From the NCBI GenBank assembly GCA_011037195.1, contig JAAEAF010014367.1, positions 248,001-312,000 of the forward strand: a stretch of DNA of 64,000 nucleotides, given 5' to 3'. Origin of the DNA: Triatoma infestans (Eukaryota; Arthropoda; Insecta; Hemiptera; Reduviidae). The first letter of the stretch is position 1, and each line of letters begins with the position of its first letter. A program made the translations under genes and the position numbers. Shown here in pieces: positions 46,443-57,316 of the stretch. The notes under the pieces are model-generated. The model had not been told where the DNA came from and made no database searches. It saw only the letters and a list, made by a program, of their open reading frames with translations.

Positions 46443-46639
46443 AGGTGTTGGTGTAGTGGTTATGAGTATGGACTTATAACTGGGAGGTCCCCAGTTCGAG
46501 TTCCATGTATAACTGCTAAATTTTATATTCATTTGAAAAATATTAATAATAAAGTAGATCCTTCCGCTCCCGTCCACGACACTTAATTTGGTAGCTGCCT
46601 GTTAAACCCGCCTGAAAAAATAGGCATTACTTTACTTTT
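46443..46639 (+). mobile_element. SINE-B
   Basis: Complete: TGTTGGTGTAGTGGTTATGA, CCCAGTTCGAGTTCC, AATTTGGTAGCTGCCTGTTA and AAATAGGCATTACTTTACTT. Inside the tetraspanin intron, same strand. Confidence 0.85.
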
Positions 46640-46827
46640 ATATAAACCATTCATTAAAAACATTTTGTTTTATCCCCAGAGGGCCTCATACATATATTTC
46701 TGGTGATGTGCACAAAAAAAAATCACATCCTAAACTTTTGTATGATTTAAAGCAGACTGTCAGGGAAAAATCTCTTGATAAAATACATTAATTGCAATAT
46801 TCATTTTAACAATGGAAATTTTCACAG

Positions 46828-47028
46828 ACAACATCTGTAGTGATGTTAATCTTCAGCGGATATCTCCTGTACGAACAATATGGTGTATCATTGCTGTTTG
46901 ATGCGTATGATTTTTTAAGCTGTATGTCGTTGCAATTAGTAGCCTCGCTGTCACTTGCTGTTACTGCTTCGTTTGTTTGTGCCAGCCACAATCCTGGATA
47001 TATTCATGTACCACGTTTCGCTAGATGG
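46828..47028 (+). CDS. Tetraspanin exon: second half of TM1, small loop, TM2
   Basis: 201 nt, 67 codons, between acceptor ATTTTCACAG (ends 46827) and donor ATGG|GTATGT. It reads TTSVVMLIFSGYLLYEQYGV, a short outer loop SLLFDAYDF, then TM2 CMSLQLVASLSLAVTASFVC, and a cytoplasmic turn HNPGYIHVPRFARW. Phase 0 at both ends. The small size of the first loop (about 15 residues) fits the tetraspanin small extracellular loop. The classic polar Asn in TM1 is not obvious. Confidence 0.88.
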
Positions 47029-48891
47029 GTATGTTTTTTTTTTTTAATTTTTCCTTTATATAACTAAGTATTAGTTAATATATGTATCTATTCTACCTAT
47101 ATAATATATCCTTGTATAAAGAAATTGCACAGTTAATTCTTTAGAGATTCACAAGATCATACTGAAAGTTCTAAGAATTTTTCATCGCATCACAAACAAC
47201 TTCTTCTGCATTTCTTTTTTTTTCAATAACATTTTAAGACCCTAATAAATAAGTACATAAACTACTATTTTTGATCTTTAACTAAAAGCTGCAGTTCGAA
47301 GCTGTGGCTCCTACACAAACTTCCTACTAAGTCACTTCATCGACTTAACAGTCTCTGATGTCATTGATAATCGAGTAAAATTATTAGAATTAAAATCAGA
47401 GGTGCACACATATTACATGTCAGGATTGTGGTAGTTGTGAGGGGGTGAGAATTGGCGATATAATTTAGGAGAGTGAAGGAAGTAAAGTAGTAGATTTGCT
47501 GAACCTATAATGAAATAGAAACACAAACTGCAAAGACTCTACACTGTTAATAGATGTTAGAGAATAAGGTTGCGAGATAATAATTAAGAGAGAGGCTGAA
47601 AATAGAAAGTAGAATGATGTTGACTGACTCGTGTCGATGATTCCATACTAAAAACTGTTCCTCTGTAGGGCTAGCTCGTCTATATATATATATATATATA
47701 TTGAATTCTCCCTCTCTATTTTGGCCTAGATAAGAGTAACTAATGATTCGAATCCTTAGTTCTTTAGATCCTCACAAATCTTAATGATTCGGATCTCATT
47801 ACAAGGATTCTACACAAATATGAATATAATTAGAATTTTAGAATAGCAGTCTTGTTTATTTGTTGTGGTGGTTGGTTCCGCAGAGCTGGAAAGCATCAGA
47901 GACATTTTCCGTGGTAGCCTGCTTCATTTTGTGTCATCGACCGGTTTCGGGCGTTCGCCCATCTTCAGGATGCGTTTTTCAGACAGTGTGACAACGCAGA
48001 CTTGCACAGAGCAAACTTAGTTTTACACACTCAGTTTGGGATCGAATCATAGTTAGTACTCTTATCTCGGCCAAAGTAGGGAGTGAGAATCAATATATAT
48101 ATTGATATAATTATATATATATATATATATAGTAAAGTAATGCCTATTTTTTCAGGCGGAAGCACCTACTTTACTTTAACATTTTTTTAAACAAATATAA
48201 AATTTAGCAGTATACGCTGGACTCGAACTGGGGTCTTCCCACTTACAAGTCCGTGCTCATAACCACTACACCAACACTCGCCCCCAATATATATATAAAA
48301 GCGAGCTAGCCCTACACAGGAAAAGTTTTTAGTATGGAATCATAGACACAAGTGTGTAAACTAAGTTTGCTCTGTGCAAGTCTGTGTTGTCACACTGTCT
48401 GAAAAACGCATCCTAAAGATGGGCGAACGCCTGAAACCGGTCGATGTCCACAAAATGAAGCAGGCTACCACGGAAAATGTCTCTGAGTCTTTTTTATGTT
48501 CATGTTATCCGGGAAATGGTTATTAAGCAGGAGCTGTAATGTCTCCATTTCTCCTCCTGTAAAGAAACCGTCAGGATATCATAAAGTACCCAAGTGACAG
48601 TCCTTATCCTTATCAAAAATCCGTACCAGCCTAGATCTTCTAAATCCTTCAGTCGAATTTAGAACCTCGCAAAAGGATCGCCAAGAGTTTCTCTTAGCTT
48701 TCCTTAAAGCGTTTTTATTATTTTGGTCTTTTCAACAATACGTGTTCTGTTTTCTCTGGATACACTGCACGGCTGACATTGTCTATTTGCACTTAGCAAT
48801 TATGAAACTAACTTAGCTTTATTTTAATTTTAATAAAATGTATATAAAAAAAAAATTTGAGTTAAAGTTCATTGATGCCTTTCTTTTTTAG
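47029..48891. other. Intron filled with nested repeats
   Basis: Holds an LTR-like segment 47500-47770 (TATA run at 47683-47701), a repeat-G segment 47868-48060 with a hammerhead-like motif on the minus strand (47939-47967: CTGAAGA, T, GGGC/GCCC, GAAAC, CGGTC), a minus SINE-B 48132-48284, and 48290-48495, which is an inverted copy of parts of 47629-47680 and 47868-48040. Confidence 0.7.
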
Positions 48892-49062
48892 GCAATAAGT
48901 TTCTTAGTAATTAGTATGTTAATAATATCATCTGAAATTGGTCTGGCGCTCTATTACAAATGGGTTCCTAATATTTACCTGGAAAGTAGAATGGATTGGA
49001 AATTAAAGTATGCTCTTGATCATACTTACCGGCTTAGGGAATGGGATGACATGCATAAAACG
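48892..49062 (+). CDS. Tetraspanin exon: TM3 and start of the large loop
   Basis: 171 nt, 57 codons, acceptor TTTCTTTTTTAG (ends 48891), donor AACG|GTAATT. TM3 is AISFLVISMLIISSEIGLAL followed by YYKW, with a Glu within the segment as in many tetraspanins. Then the loop starts: VPNIYLESRMDWKLKYALDH and TYRLREWDDMHKT, the amphipathic helical part before the CCG motif. Phase 0 at both ends. Confidence 0.92.
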
Positions 49063-49144
49063 GTAATTAAGTAAAAATCATATTTGTGTAATATACATCT
49101 TCAACAATTGTATTAATCTACTTTAAAAATAAGAATGTTTTTAG

Positions 49145-49228
49145 CTGTCTTGTTGTGGAGTCCATTCTAAAGAGGATTGGGTCAAGTTTGGACAACAAAT
49201 ACCAAAATCCTGTTGTGAAAAATTCCAG
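49145..49228 (+). CDS. Tetraspanin exon: CCG and PKSCC motifs
   Basis: 84 nt, 28 codons, acceptor GTTTTTAG (ends 49144), donor CCAG|GTAATA. It reads LSCCGVHSKEDW and then PKSCCEKFQ. CCG followed about 14 residues later by P-x-S-C-C is the signature of the tetraspanin large extracellular loop; these four cysteines form the conserved disulfides with the two in the next exon. The intron before it is only 82 nt. Confidence 0.95.
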
Positions 49229-49238
49229 GTAATAACAA

Positions 49239-49246
49239 TTGATGGC

Positions 49247-49277
<31 letters not shown>
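49239..49277 (+). repeat. ATA trinucleotide microsatellite
   Basis: (ATA)n directly after the exon's donor site. Confidence 0.85.
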
Positions 49278-49279
<2 letters not shown>

Positions 49280-49449
49280 GACCTACATAAATATCACAGA
49301 TTACTTGACAGGAAGAGACCATTTTTGTAAATACGTGTTTTTCCATTACCAAACTTCCGGTTTTCCCCAGCTTGGACTTATAGAGGTTCTTGGTAAACTA
49401 AAAGCTTTATTATTATTTGAAAAATAAAATGATTAGAAAAATTGAAAAA

Positions 49450-50418
49450 AATCTTGTGTGGAACACTCACACAATTTTCCCTTACTCCCCAGTTCACAAA
49501 ATTATAATAGAACAAAATTTTATAGTTAGTATACCAAATTTAATGAAATTCGACGAAAACTGAAAAAAAAAAAAAACTGTTCAGTAAAAGCGCACTTCCG
49601 GTTTTACTAATTTTCTTGAATACTCGGAATTTTGGCCATCTATTAATTTCTAATTAATTTTTGTTTGCATGATAAGACTTGTATAATCAACTATGGATAG
49701 CACTTTAGAGAAAAACATAACCCCCAACCCTCCCCTAAAAGTGCCCTTAAATGAATTTTCCTAGAGAAATCTTTTAAATAAAAGTTGTAGATCATTGTAT
49801 GTGTAGTTTATTATAAGATGTTTGAAGAAAATCGTCCGAGCCATTTTTGAGAAAATCGCAAAAAAGTGAAATAATTTCGATCATCCGATTTTTTTTTGTC
49901 AAACTCGGAATTTCAACAACAAATTTAATTCTAATTAATATTATTTAGATGACAGAATTGTCTAATAAACTGAAATAGCATTTTTTGAGGAAGCCATGAC
50001 CACATCCCTCTCCCAAAAGCACCCTTAAATGAATTTTTCCGATGAAATATTTCAAATAAAAAAATGTAGCACTTTGTGTAATTGATTTACGAAGATTCAA
50101 GAAAATCATTATGGAGCCATTTTTGAAAAAATCGCAAAAAATTAAAAAAAAACAACTAGTAAAGTGGTATTTCCGGTTGAGGAATTTTGACAGATAACGT
50201 ACTGACAGACTCCATGGTAATACGGAAAATCAAGTTTGAACTTTCTACGATTTTTTGTTTTTTAGCTATGCTGTTCACATACATACAGATCATTTTCTAA
50301 AAAACCACTTTTTTGGGCTCAGGTGATCTCAAAACGTGTATTTTCGGTGAAAACTCGATATCGAAAATTTGACACGATTACAAAACTACCTCTTACTAGG
50401 AATAAGAGAAAGTAAAAA
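49450..50418 (-). repeat. Family-A repeat, near full length
   Basis: AAAAATCTTGTGTGGAACAC start near 49448, three modules, and the palindromic end CTTACTAGGAATAAGAGAAA near 50388-50416. In the intron of the tetraspanin gene. Confidence 0.85.
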
Positions 50419-50593
50419 AATTAAACTGCTTTATTCGTTAAGGGGAAATTCTTTGGATGGATGGTTCACACTTCTTGAAATTGATGACGATAGCAATCAT
50501 GGACTGCTTAACGCTATGTTAAGGTGGCATACACTGATTGTAATAATAATCATTTATTTAACTAATAAAACAAAAAAATTACGAAATATATAA

Positions 50594-50705
50594 AGAGAAC
50601 ACTGCTTGGAGGCCGGCTATGCATTGGCGAAGTGTCCAGGGGTCGTAATAGATCTTTCAGGTCGCAGTACAATAATCCCCTACAACAGTCTACATCTACA
50701 TGAAA
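50594..50705 (+). repeat. SINE-C 3' fragment
   Basis: GAGAACACTGCTTGGAGGCC, AGATCTTTCAGGTCGCAGTA and AATCCCCTACAACAGTCTAC, the tail of SINE-C without its tRNA-like head. Plus orientation. Confidence 0.75.
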
Positions 50706-51029
50706 TTTACAACTGAATAGATATAAACCTATCAATTTCATTTGTAACATTTTTTTTTTTTTTAATCGATTTTAGATATAGTTGTGCGGAATTTTTAATA
50801 TTAAATTTCAAAAATTTATTTGATTTGGTGAGCTCTTCTGGATAATAATGTATAATCACTTTTCACTAGTGCCTGTCTTGATAAGATTGCATACTTGTCT
50901 CTACTGTTACGACCTTAATATTATAATTGAGGAAAAATAATCATTTTAAAAAAATATAAATTTTATCCACAGGAATAAGAGTAATTCATTTTTGTGTTTC
51001 GTACCAGATTTTCGTATATGATGTTATAT

Positions 51030-52010
51030 AAAAAAAAAAAATCTGGTGTGAGACACTCACAAAACTTTCTCTTATGCCAGTTCTCAAAATTATAATTTGA
51101 CAAATTTTTATAGTTGTGTAGTAAATTTAATGCAATTTGTCGAAAACTGAAAAAAAAAACCTGTTCAGTTGAAGCGCACTTCCGGTTTATTAAGTTTCAT
51201 GGAAAACATGGAAACTTAAGTTTCTTAAATTTCTAATTAAGTTTGTTTGGATGTTGGAATTGTATAATCAACTATGGATAGCTCTTTAGAGACAAACATA
51301 ACCCCACACCCCTTCCTCCCTAAAAGTGCCCATAAATGAATTTTCTCAGAGAAATATTTTAAATAAAAGTTGTAGATCTTTGTATGTGTAGTTGATATAT
51401 GAAGTTTCAAGAAAATCGATTGAGCCATTTTTGAGAAAATCGCAAAAAAATGAAAAAAATTCATTTAGTAAAGTGGTAAAGTAAAAGCACTTCCGGTCAT
51501 TCGATTTTTTTCCCAACTCGGAATTTCAACAATATATTTAATTTTAATTAACATTATTTAGAACTGGCAGAATTGTCTAATAAACTGAAATAGCACTTTA
51601 GATGAAAACCTAACCTTACCCCTACCCCAAAAGTGTCCTTAAATGAATTTTCCCAGACAAATGTTTCAAATAAAAGTTGTAGCTCTTTGTATATGTGGTT
51701 GATGTAACAAGTTTAAAGAAAATCGTCGGAGCGATTTTTGAGAAAATCGCAAAAAAGTAAAAAAGCCAACTAGTAAAGTGGTACTTCCGGTTGAGGAATT
51801 TTGACAGATAACGTACTGCCAGATCCCATGGTGATACCTAAACGGAATATCAAGTTTTCAACTCTCTCCGGTATTTCGGTTTTGAACTGTGCTGTTTACA
51901 AACACACACACACGGACCATTTGCTAAAAACCACTTTTTTGGACTCAGCGGACCTCAAAACGGATATTTCCGGTGAAAACTCGATATCGAAAATTTGACA
52001 CGATTATTTG
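51030..52010 (-). repeat. Family-A repeat, near full length
   Basis: AAAAATCTGGTGTGAGACAC start, all modules, CA-rich microsatellite remnant at 51900-51912, and CGAAAATTTGACACGATTA near the end; the palindromic tip is missing. Confidence 0.85.
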
Positions 52011-52702
52011 ACATTTGAACTCTCTTATTTATTAAAAATTAATAAGAAAATCCGCTTTAGTTTATGAAATAGAAAATTAGGAAAAAAACTCGAAAATTGA
52101 ATCTTTATGATTGAATATCTCGGCATCGGTTTGAAATATTGAAGTGAAATTAACAGATTTTTTTTCATTTTTTGTTTTTATAGTTGTCAATATAGTAGTA
52201 AAAAAGTGGGAGTCAAAAGGAAATCGCCACTTTCTACCACCGATTTAAGGTGTAAGGCGGCAATAAAATCAAAAAACATTAACACGATCATAAACTAGAG
52301 CGCAAACACTTCAACAAATGTTATGTTCACTTTTTAAATATGTTGCTTCGTTTAAAAGATATTTCAAAAGTGGCCTGTTTAAATGGGACTCCCTGTATAA
52401 TAATACTATAGAGGTGGTAGAGGATCATGCATTGTACTGAAGTGGTATTTTAGAGAAATGTTTAACGCTACTGTTTCCCCCCCCCCAAATCAATTTCTCT
52501 GGGAAAAAATTCAAATAAAAGTTTTCAGACGTTATTATTCCCTTGGAAGGTGCTGCTAGATAGTTAGATGTTAGGGTCTTTAACCTATAAATTTAAGTAT
52601 AATATTCATAAATTATTATATAACAATTTCATATTCATTTTTAAAAATATCCATTTCAAATAATAGTATAATAATTTGTTCGTTATAATTTCACTTTTTA
52701 AG
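52011..52702. other. Intron sequence; small family-A trace
   Basis: 52440-52530 carries a C-run block and AATTTCTCTGGGAAAAAATT like the modules of family A. Otherwise nothing was recognised. Confidence 0.4.
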
Positions 52703-52816
52703 AATGATGTCTGCCAATCCTGGATGGAAAAAGGTTGTCTAGAGGCTTATACATCAGTAAAATCTATGTTTCTGTCATATCTGACTGGATCAGCTACCAT
52801 CTCGCTGGCAAATTGC
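52703..52816 (+). CDS. Tetraspanin exon: last loop cysteines and start of TM4
   Basis: 114 nt, 38 codons, acceptor TTCACTTTTTAAG (ends 52702), donor TTGC|GTATGT. It reads NDVCQSWMEKGCLEAY, giving cysteines five and six of the loop (the GC pattern just before TM4), then SMFLSYLTGSATISLANC, the first part of TM4. Phase 0. Read-through past the donor gives a short artificial tail; the next exon instead continues the hydrophobic segment. Confidence 0.92.
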
Positions 52817-52864
52817 GTATGTAATTTATTTGATAATAAAGTTAATAATGATACTTGCAATGTA

Positions 52865-53068
52865 AATACGAATCATTAGTTACTCCTATCTAGGCCAAAA
52901 TAGAGCCGGGAGAATTCAATATATATACAGGCAAGCTACTAGCCTTGTAGAGAACGGAATCATGGACACCAGTCAGTCAACATCATTGTACTTTCTATTT
53001 CTCAGCCAGTCTGTCTTTTTCATAAGTATTCTTGTGACCCTTATTCTCTAACTTTCTATTAACAATGT
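52865..53068 (+). repeat. LTR-like repeat, left part (split by a LINE)
   Basis: ACTCCTATCTAGGCCAAAAT, AATTCAATATATATACAGGC, then GAATCATGGACACCAGTCAG and TTCTCAGCCAGTCTGTC. The opposite-strand relative is 47500-47770. It continues after the LINE at 54359. Confidence 0.6.
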
Positions 53069-54310
53069 AAAGTCCTTGCAAGCCCCACCGCCGGGATGGA
53101 GGTTATCCTCAATCTGTCACCTTTGCACCTAGTGGTGGAAAGGGCGGCGAAGGGGGCCCTTTTTAGGATCTCTAGGGGTGGTGCAGGAGGGGAGGGATGG
53201 CTGGGGGTTAGAGAGTTGGTATTCTCACCTTTGGGCTCCCTCATCTGGCACCTCCCTAGGGATGGTATGGTTAAGAAGTATAGCTTCACAAAAAATTTTT
53301 CGTCGAAGCTGGGCACCAAAAGTGAGTGGAGCGAAGGATCCGCTCTGTTGGGCATTAAGGAACATGCCATAAAATGGTATACTGATGGGTCGAAGACCCT
53401 CGAGGGGACTGGGGCAGGGGTGGTTGGTCCAAGGATCAAGCACTCGGAACCCATGGGTAAATTTCCCAGCATCTTTCAGGCGGAGATATACGCTATTGGA
53501 AGATGCGTTCAATTTAACCTCGATAGGGGATATAGGAATCGGGAGATTGTAATCCTTTCCGATAGCCAAGCAGCCATCAGAGCTCTGGGTGCACCAGTTA
53601 TTAACTCTAAAATGGTTTGGGAATGCCTAGATAAACTAAACGATCTGGGCAGTAGGAACAAAGTCGCACTTTGGTGGGTGCCGGGGCATGTTGGCATTGA
53701 AGGGAATGAGACGGCCGACGCCCTGGCCAAGATAGGCGCTATGACACCACTTTTGGGGCCGGAACCTTTTTGTGGGATTAGCGACCAGTGTCTGTTAGAG
53801 GAACTTAAGAAGGAAGAGGAGACGAAGAGATCTCAACTCTGGTACTCCCTCCCCAGGTTGCGGCAGGCCAAGATCTGCTTGGGAAATTATAACCAACGGA
53901 GGTCGGAGGCCTGCATTGGATTGAGTAAGAACAAGCTCCGCGTACTTACGGGTTTCCTCACGGGGCATTGCCGACTTAGAGGACACCTGGCGAAGCTGGG
54001 CTTGGAAAGTGACAGCTCATGCAGATTCTGTGGGGAGTTGGAGGAAACTCCAATACATCTCCTAACAGACTGCGAGGCTGCCACTCAGAGAAGGTTCAGG
54101 AACCTGGGTAGCTACCAGGTGGAGGAGGGGGATATACCCTCTCTAGAGCCCGTCAGGGTATTAGGATTCCTCAGGGACCTCAACCTGATGGAGATATTGT
54201 AGAACGCATGTTCAATTGGGCATCCGTTCGGGTGCTATGGGCAAGCCTGTGGCACCCAGGGGGCATAGCACAATAGACCTGCTCAAGGTCGCAGTGCGTT
54301 GGCCCCCCCG

Positions 54311-54352
<42 letters not shown>

Positions 54353-54358
54353 TTGCAA
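53069..54358 (+). mobile_element. Young 5'-truncated LINE with perfect 13-bp target duplication
   Basis: AAAGTCCTTGCAA occurs at 53069-53081 and 54346-54358, flanking an insertion that ends in a pure A run of about 36 nt (54313-54348). The 3' UTR is about 110 nt. The only ORF is intact and the tail uninterrupted, so this is one of the most recent insertions in the window. It lies in the last recognised intron of the tetraspanin gene, on the same strand. Confidence 0.93.
53096..54202 (+). CDS. LINE polymerase C-terminal part: RNase H domain and zinc finger (5'-truncated)
   Basis: The ATG at 53096 is only internal; the frame is cut by truncation upstream. Residues 1-95 are the connector after the reverse transcriptase (LNLSPLHLVVERAAKGALFR). 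RNase H follows: WYTDGSKT (first Asp, about 101), FQAEIYAI (Glu), VILSDSQAAI (second Asp, about 155) and WWVPGHVGIEGNETADALAK (His and last Asp, about 205). After that come LTGFLTGHCRLRGHLAKLGL and CRFCGELEETPIHLLTDCE, the C-terminal Cys/His finger. The style is of I/R1/Jockey-type elements that carry RNase H. All four acidic residues are present, but without endonuclease and reverse transcriptase it cannot move itself. Confidence 0.92.
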   Translation: MEVILNLSPLHLVVERAAKGALFRISRGGAGGEGWLGVRELVFSPLGSLIWHLPRDGMVKKYSFTKNFSSKLGTKSEWSEGSALLGIKEHAIKWYTDGSKTLEGTGAGVVGPRIKHSEPMGKFPSIFQAEIYAIGRCVQFNLDRGYRNREIVILSDSQAAIRALGAPVINSKMVWECLDKLNDLGSRNKVALWWVPGHVGIEGNETADALAKIGAMTPLLGPEPFCGISDQCLLEELKKEEETKRSQLWYSLPRLRQAKICLGNYNQRRSEACIGLSKNKLRVLTGFLTGHCRLRGHLAKLGLESDSSCRFCGELEETPIHLLTDCEAATQRRFRNLGSYQVEEGDIPSLEPVRVLGFLRDLNLMEIL

Positions 54359-54475
54359 TTTTTGTTTCTATTTATTATATCAATGTTTAGCGCAGCATCT
54401 TCATAGTTTATTTCTTCTTCATCATTCTTAAATTCATTCTCTCTTTTTCTCAGACCCATATAACACTATATTTTA
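54359..54475 (+). repeat. LTR-like repeat, right part
   Basis: Continuation of 52865-53068 after the LINE: TTTTTGTTTCTATTTATTAT ... TTCTCTCTTTTTCTCAGACC then CATATAACACTATA. Confidence 0.5.
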
Positions 54476-54775
54476 TTAGTTTCTCTTATTCCTGCCACCG
54501 TGCTAAATATTATAAATTGAATTTTCACCGGAAATATATGTTTTGAGGGCCCCTGAGTCCGAAAAAAATATTTTTAACAAATATTCTGAATGTGTATGAA
54601 CAAAACATTTCAAAAACTTTATTAAAATAATTATTAATAATTAGAGTTTTGAAAAAAGAAAAAAAAAAATCTAAGTCTAAAGTAAGTTTGTCAATTAAGT
54701 AATTATGTTAACTGCAGTAAGAGAAAGTCATGTAAGTGATTTACATCAGATTTTTTTTTTACATTAGAACGTGAC
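54476..54775 (+). repeat. Short family-A copy
   Basis: Has both ends (TTTCTCTTATTCCTG and GTAAGAGAAAGTCATGTAAG plus TGATTTACATCAGATTT) and the AATTTTCACCGGAAATATAT block, with the modules largely deleted. Confidence 0.6.
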
Positions 54776-55203
54776 TTTACTGAAACTTTCCATTAATTAA
54801 TTACTTATTGAGGAAATGTACAGACAAGACGGCTCCTACATTTTCCTGATCTCCTCTTTATTAACATAAATTCTAGTATAACATTTGTTTTAAATTAATA
54901 ATATAAGATAAAATTATTTAAAAAGTGTTTGCAACGTCCACATTTATAAATAATGAAGTTAATTATCTTCCAATTTGTACGTATTTACACCCTAAAATAT
55001 TGTATTACAATTAATCATTAAAGATTTTTAATATACCTGACAATAAATTGCCTTAATTCATTGGCTACACCTACATTGTTAAAATAAATGGATATTTTGG
55101 TTTGATAAATTGAATATAATAGCGGAAATTGATCTAATAAACAAATGTTACCATGTGGAAAGTGATGTTCAAATGTAGATCCAAATAAAGAGTGTTGGTA
55201 TTA
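54776..55203. other. AT-rich intron sequence, nothing recognised
   Basis: No supported feature. Confidence 0.4.
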
Positions 55204-55855
55204 TAATAGCAAGAGAGAATTACATCAGCAAGAGAGAGCAGATAGACGAGAGAATTAAGAGAGAGCAGACAGACCCTCTCTGGTACTCTCTGACTTAAGC
55301 AGGCTAGAATGGGAGAACCTGTATATAAGCCAGTAAGAAACCTGGACATCTATCTATCAGATTCAACCATATACATCGCATCGTGTCATATCTTTTTACT
55401 CTCACCTTTTATTCTATAAAATCATTACAAGTCCAGTGCAGTTTGTGTAACTTATAGCTATACTATAACAGTGTCTTCATATCTCGTCTAATTAATCAAT
55501 CCAAATTTCTCTCCTCATCAACTCCATTATTAATAGCAAGAGAGAATTACATCAGCAAGAGAGAGCAGACAGACGAGAGAATTAAGAGAGAGAAGACAAA
55601 CCCTCTCTGGTACTCTCTGACTTAAGCAGGCTAGAGTGGGAGAACCTGTATATAGGCCAGTGAGAGACCTGGACATCTATCTATCAGATTCAACCATTTG
55701 CATCGCATCGTGTCATATCTTTACTCTCACCTTTTATTCTATAAAATCATTACAAGTCCAGTGCAGTTTGTGTAACTTATAGCTCCATTATAACAGTGTC
55801 TTCATATCTCGTCTAATTAATCAATCCCAATTTCTCTCCTCATCAACTCCATTAT
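55204..55855 (+). repeat. Family-B repeat, tandem duplicate
   Basis: Two near-identical units of about 325-330 bp, 55204-55532 and 55533-55855. Each has TAATAGCAAGAGAGAATTAC, CTCTCTGGTACTCTCTGACT, TAGAATGGGAGAACCTGTAT followed by ATAAGCC (TATA-like), TTACAAGTCCAGTGCAGTTT and the end CATCAACTCCATTAT. The head-to-tail arrangement looks like an unequal-exchange duplication, or an LTR pair with nothing between. Confidence 0.75.
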
Positions 55856-56089
55856 AGTATGGGCTTTAAAAATCCTGAGTCAGTTGGAGAACTCTTTATT
55901 TCTGTCCTATGTACGTAATGTAAATAAGTTTGATCTTGGAAATAATCACTATTTAGAAAAAAAAATGAAGCAAGCAACGGAAAACCACAGCCGTTAAAGG
56001 CGTAGAATACATCGAAAGCAAATAGAACTTTACGTCTAGATCAAACGATAATAACGCAGAGACGGCTGTATGGTTCTCCGTTACCTGTA

Positions 56090-57013
56090 TAGGGAAGAAC
56101 GAAATGGAAAAATAATAGTTTTGGAAAATAGTTTAGTAAAAAATTTTTGTGAAAATTTGCTAGTTCAAATAGTGAATTTTAGTGATGGGGATAGAGCCAG
56201 GTACTACAATCTAGGTCAATGCAAACCAAGAGGCAAAGGGCAAGAAACAGTTAGGGTAAAACAGTAAAACTCCCTCCAGACATACCAGCATTATTTGAAA
56301 GGATTTGAACTATGAAGAGAAACATTCCTTCAGGACAGTCTGCTTTAAAGCAAGAACAATCTGAAACAGACATTCTACCAGTTAACTTAGTAGCTAACTT
56401 ATAAAGCCTAAAGAAGCTCTGTCAAATACGCAATACTCGCGTGGTTGAGGACCTTCACCATGAAATGTTATTGGTGTGTTGTGTTGTATGTTTGTAGTGG
56501 TACCTTGTGTAGCGCGAGCGGTTTAGTAAAAGGGCTTGTGAGTATATATGTTTAAGAGAGAAGTAATAAGAAATATTATGAAAACACTGGTAGATTAAAT
56601 TGAATATATTATCTTTAAAGATATTTAAATATTTTACAATATCACAACTATATCTTAATAAATCAGATGTTTATCTAGAATAAAGGCAAATCACTATCAC
56701 TAGCACTGAGTTTAAGAGAGCGATTCCTGAAGCAAGTGTTCTGGCTTGAATGTCTGTTCAGACTGTTTTTGAAGGAATGTCTTCTCTTCATAGTTCAAAT
56801 CCTTTCAAATAATGCTGGTATGTCTGGAGGGAGTTTGTATTGTTTTACCCTAATGTTTCTTGCCCTTTGTCTCTTGGTTTGCATTGACCTAGATTGTAGT
56901 ACCTGGCTGTATCCCCATCACTAAAATACACTATTTGAACTAGCTAATTTTCACAAAATTATTTTACTAAACTATTTTCCAAAACTATTATTTTTCCATT
57001 TCGTTCTTCCACT
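56090..57013. repeat. Foldback (inverted repeat), arms about 255 bp
   Basis: Left arm 56090-56345 and right arm 56757-57013 are reverse complements: GGGAAGAACGAAATGGAAAA / TTTTTCCATTTCGTTCTTCC outside, and GAAGGAATG with CAGTCTG inside. The spacer of about 410 bp has no coding potential. The two short frames within the arms are mirror readings of the same DNA. Confidence 0.85.
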
Positions 57014-57316
57014 ACAACAATTTTATTGTAACTTGTCCAATATATGCCCCTTTCCGTAACTATTATATACCTTATGTTAACAGTTTAACAACGAATCAAT
57101 TAATTAATATCTTATCTATTTGTGATGAACTCAAAATAAAACTAATATTCTTGTATATTCCTGAACTCATTATAAGTTCGATCTTTTCTGCTTAATGAAT
57201 GAATGAATGAATGATGTCTAAATCATAAAATAAAATAAATGTTTGTCTATAAACATTGAAGTATCAATAAATAGGAGATAAACAAGAAACTCAATACTTT
57301 TTATAAAATAAATATT

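Larger units (their letters stand above)
44299..46827. other. Intron with SINE and LINE relics
   Basis: Contains SINE-D 44625-44850, a family-A trace 44870-45000, LINE relic 45050-45790, LINE 3'-UTR block 45950-46110 (AATAAATACATTCATCC), SINE-B 46443-46639 and a small family-A trace near 46640-46710. Confidence 0.65.

Noticed and set aside
47629..48495. Simple palindrome in the intron
   Set aside because: Blocks are inverted but in a different order (two separate inverted pairs with a SINE between), so it is a mosaic of repeat insertions rather than one foldback.
53059..53569. Minus-strand frames across the LINE
   Set aside because: Shadows of the intact RNase H frame on the other strand.
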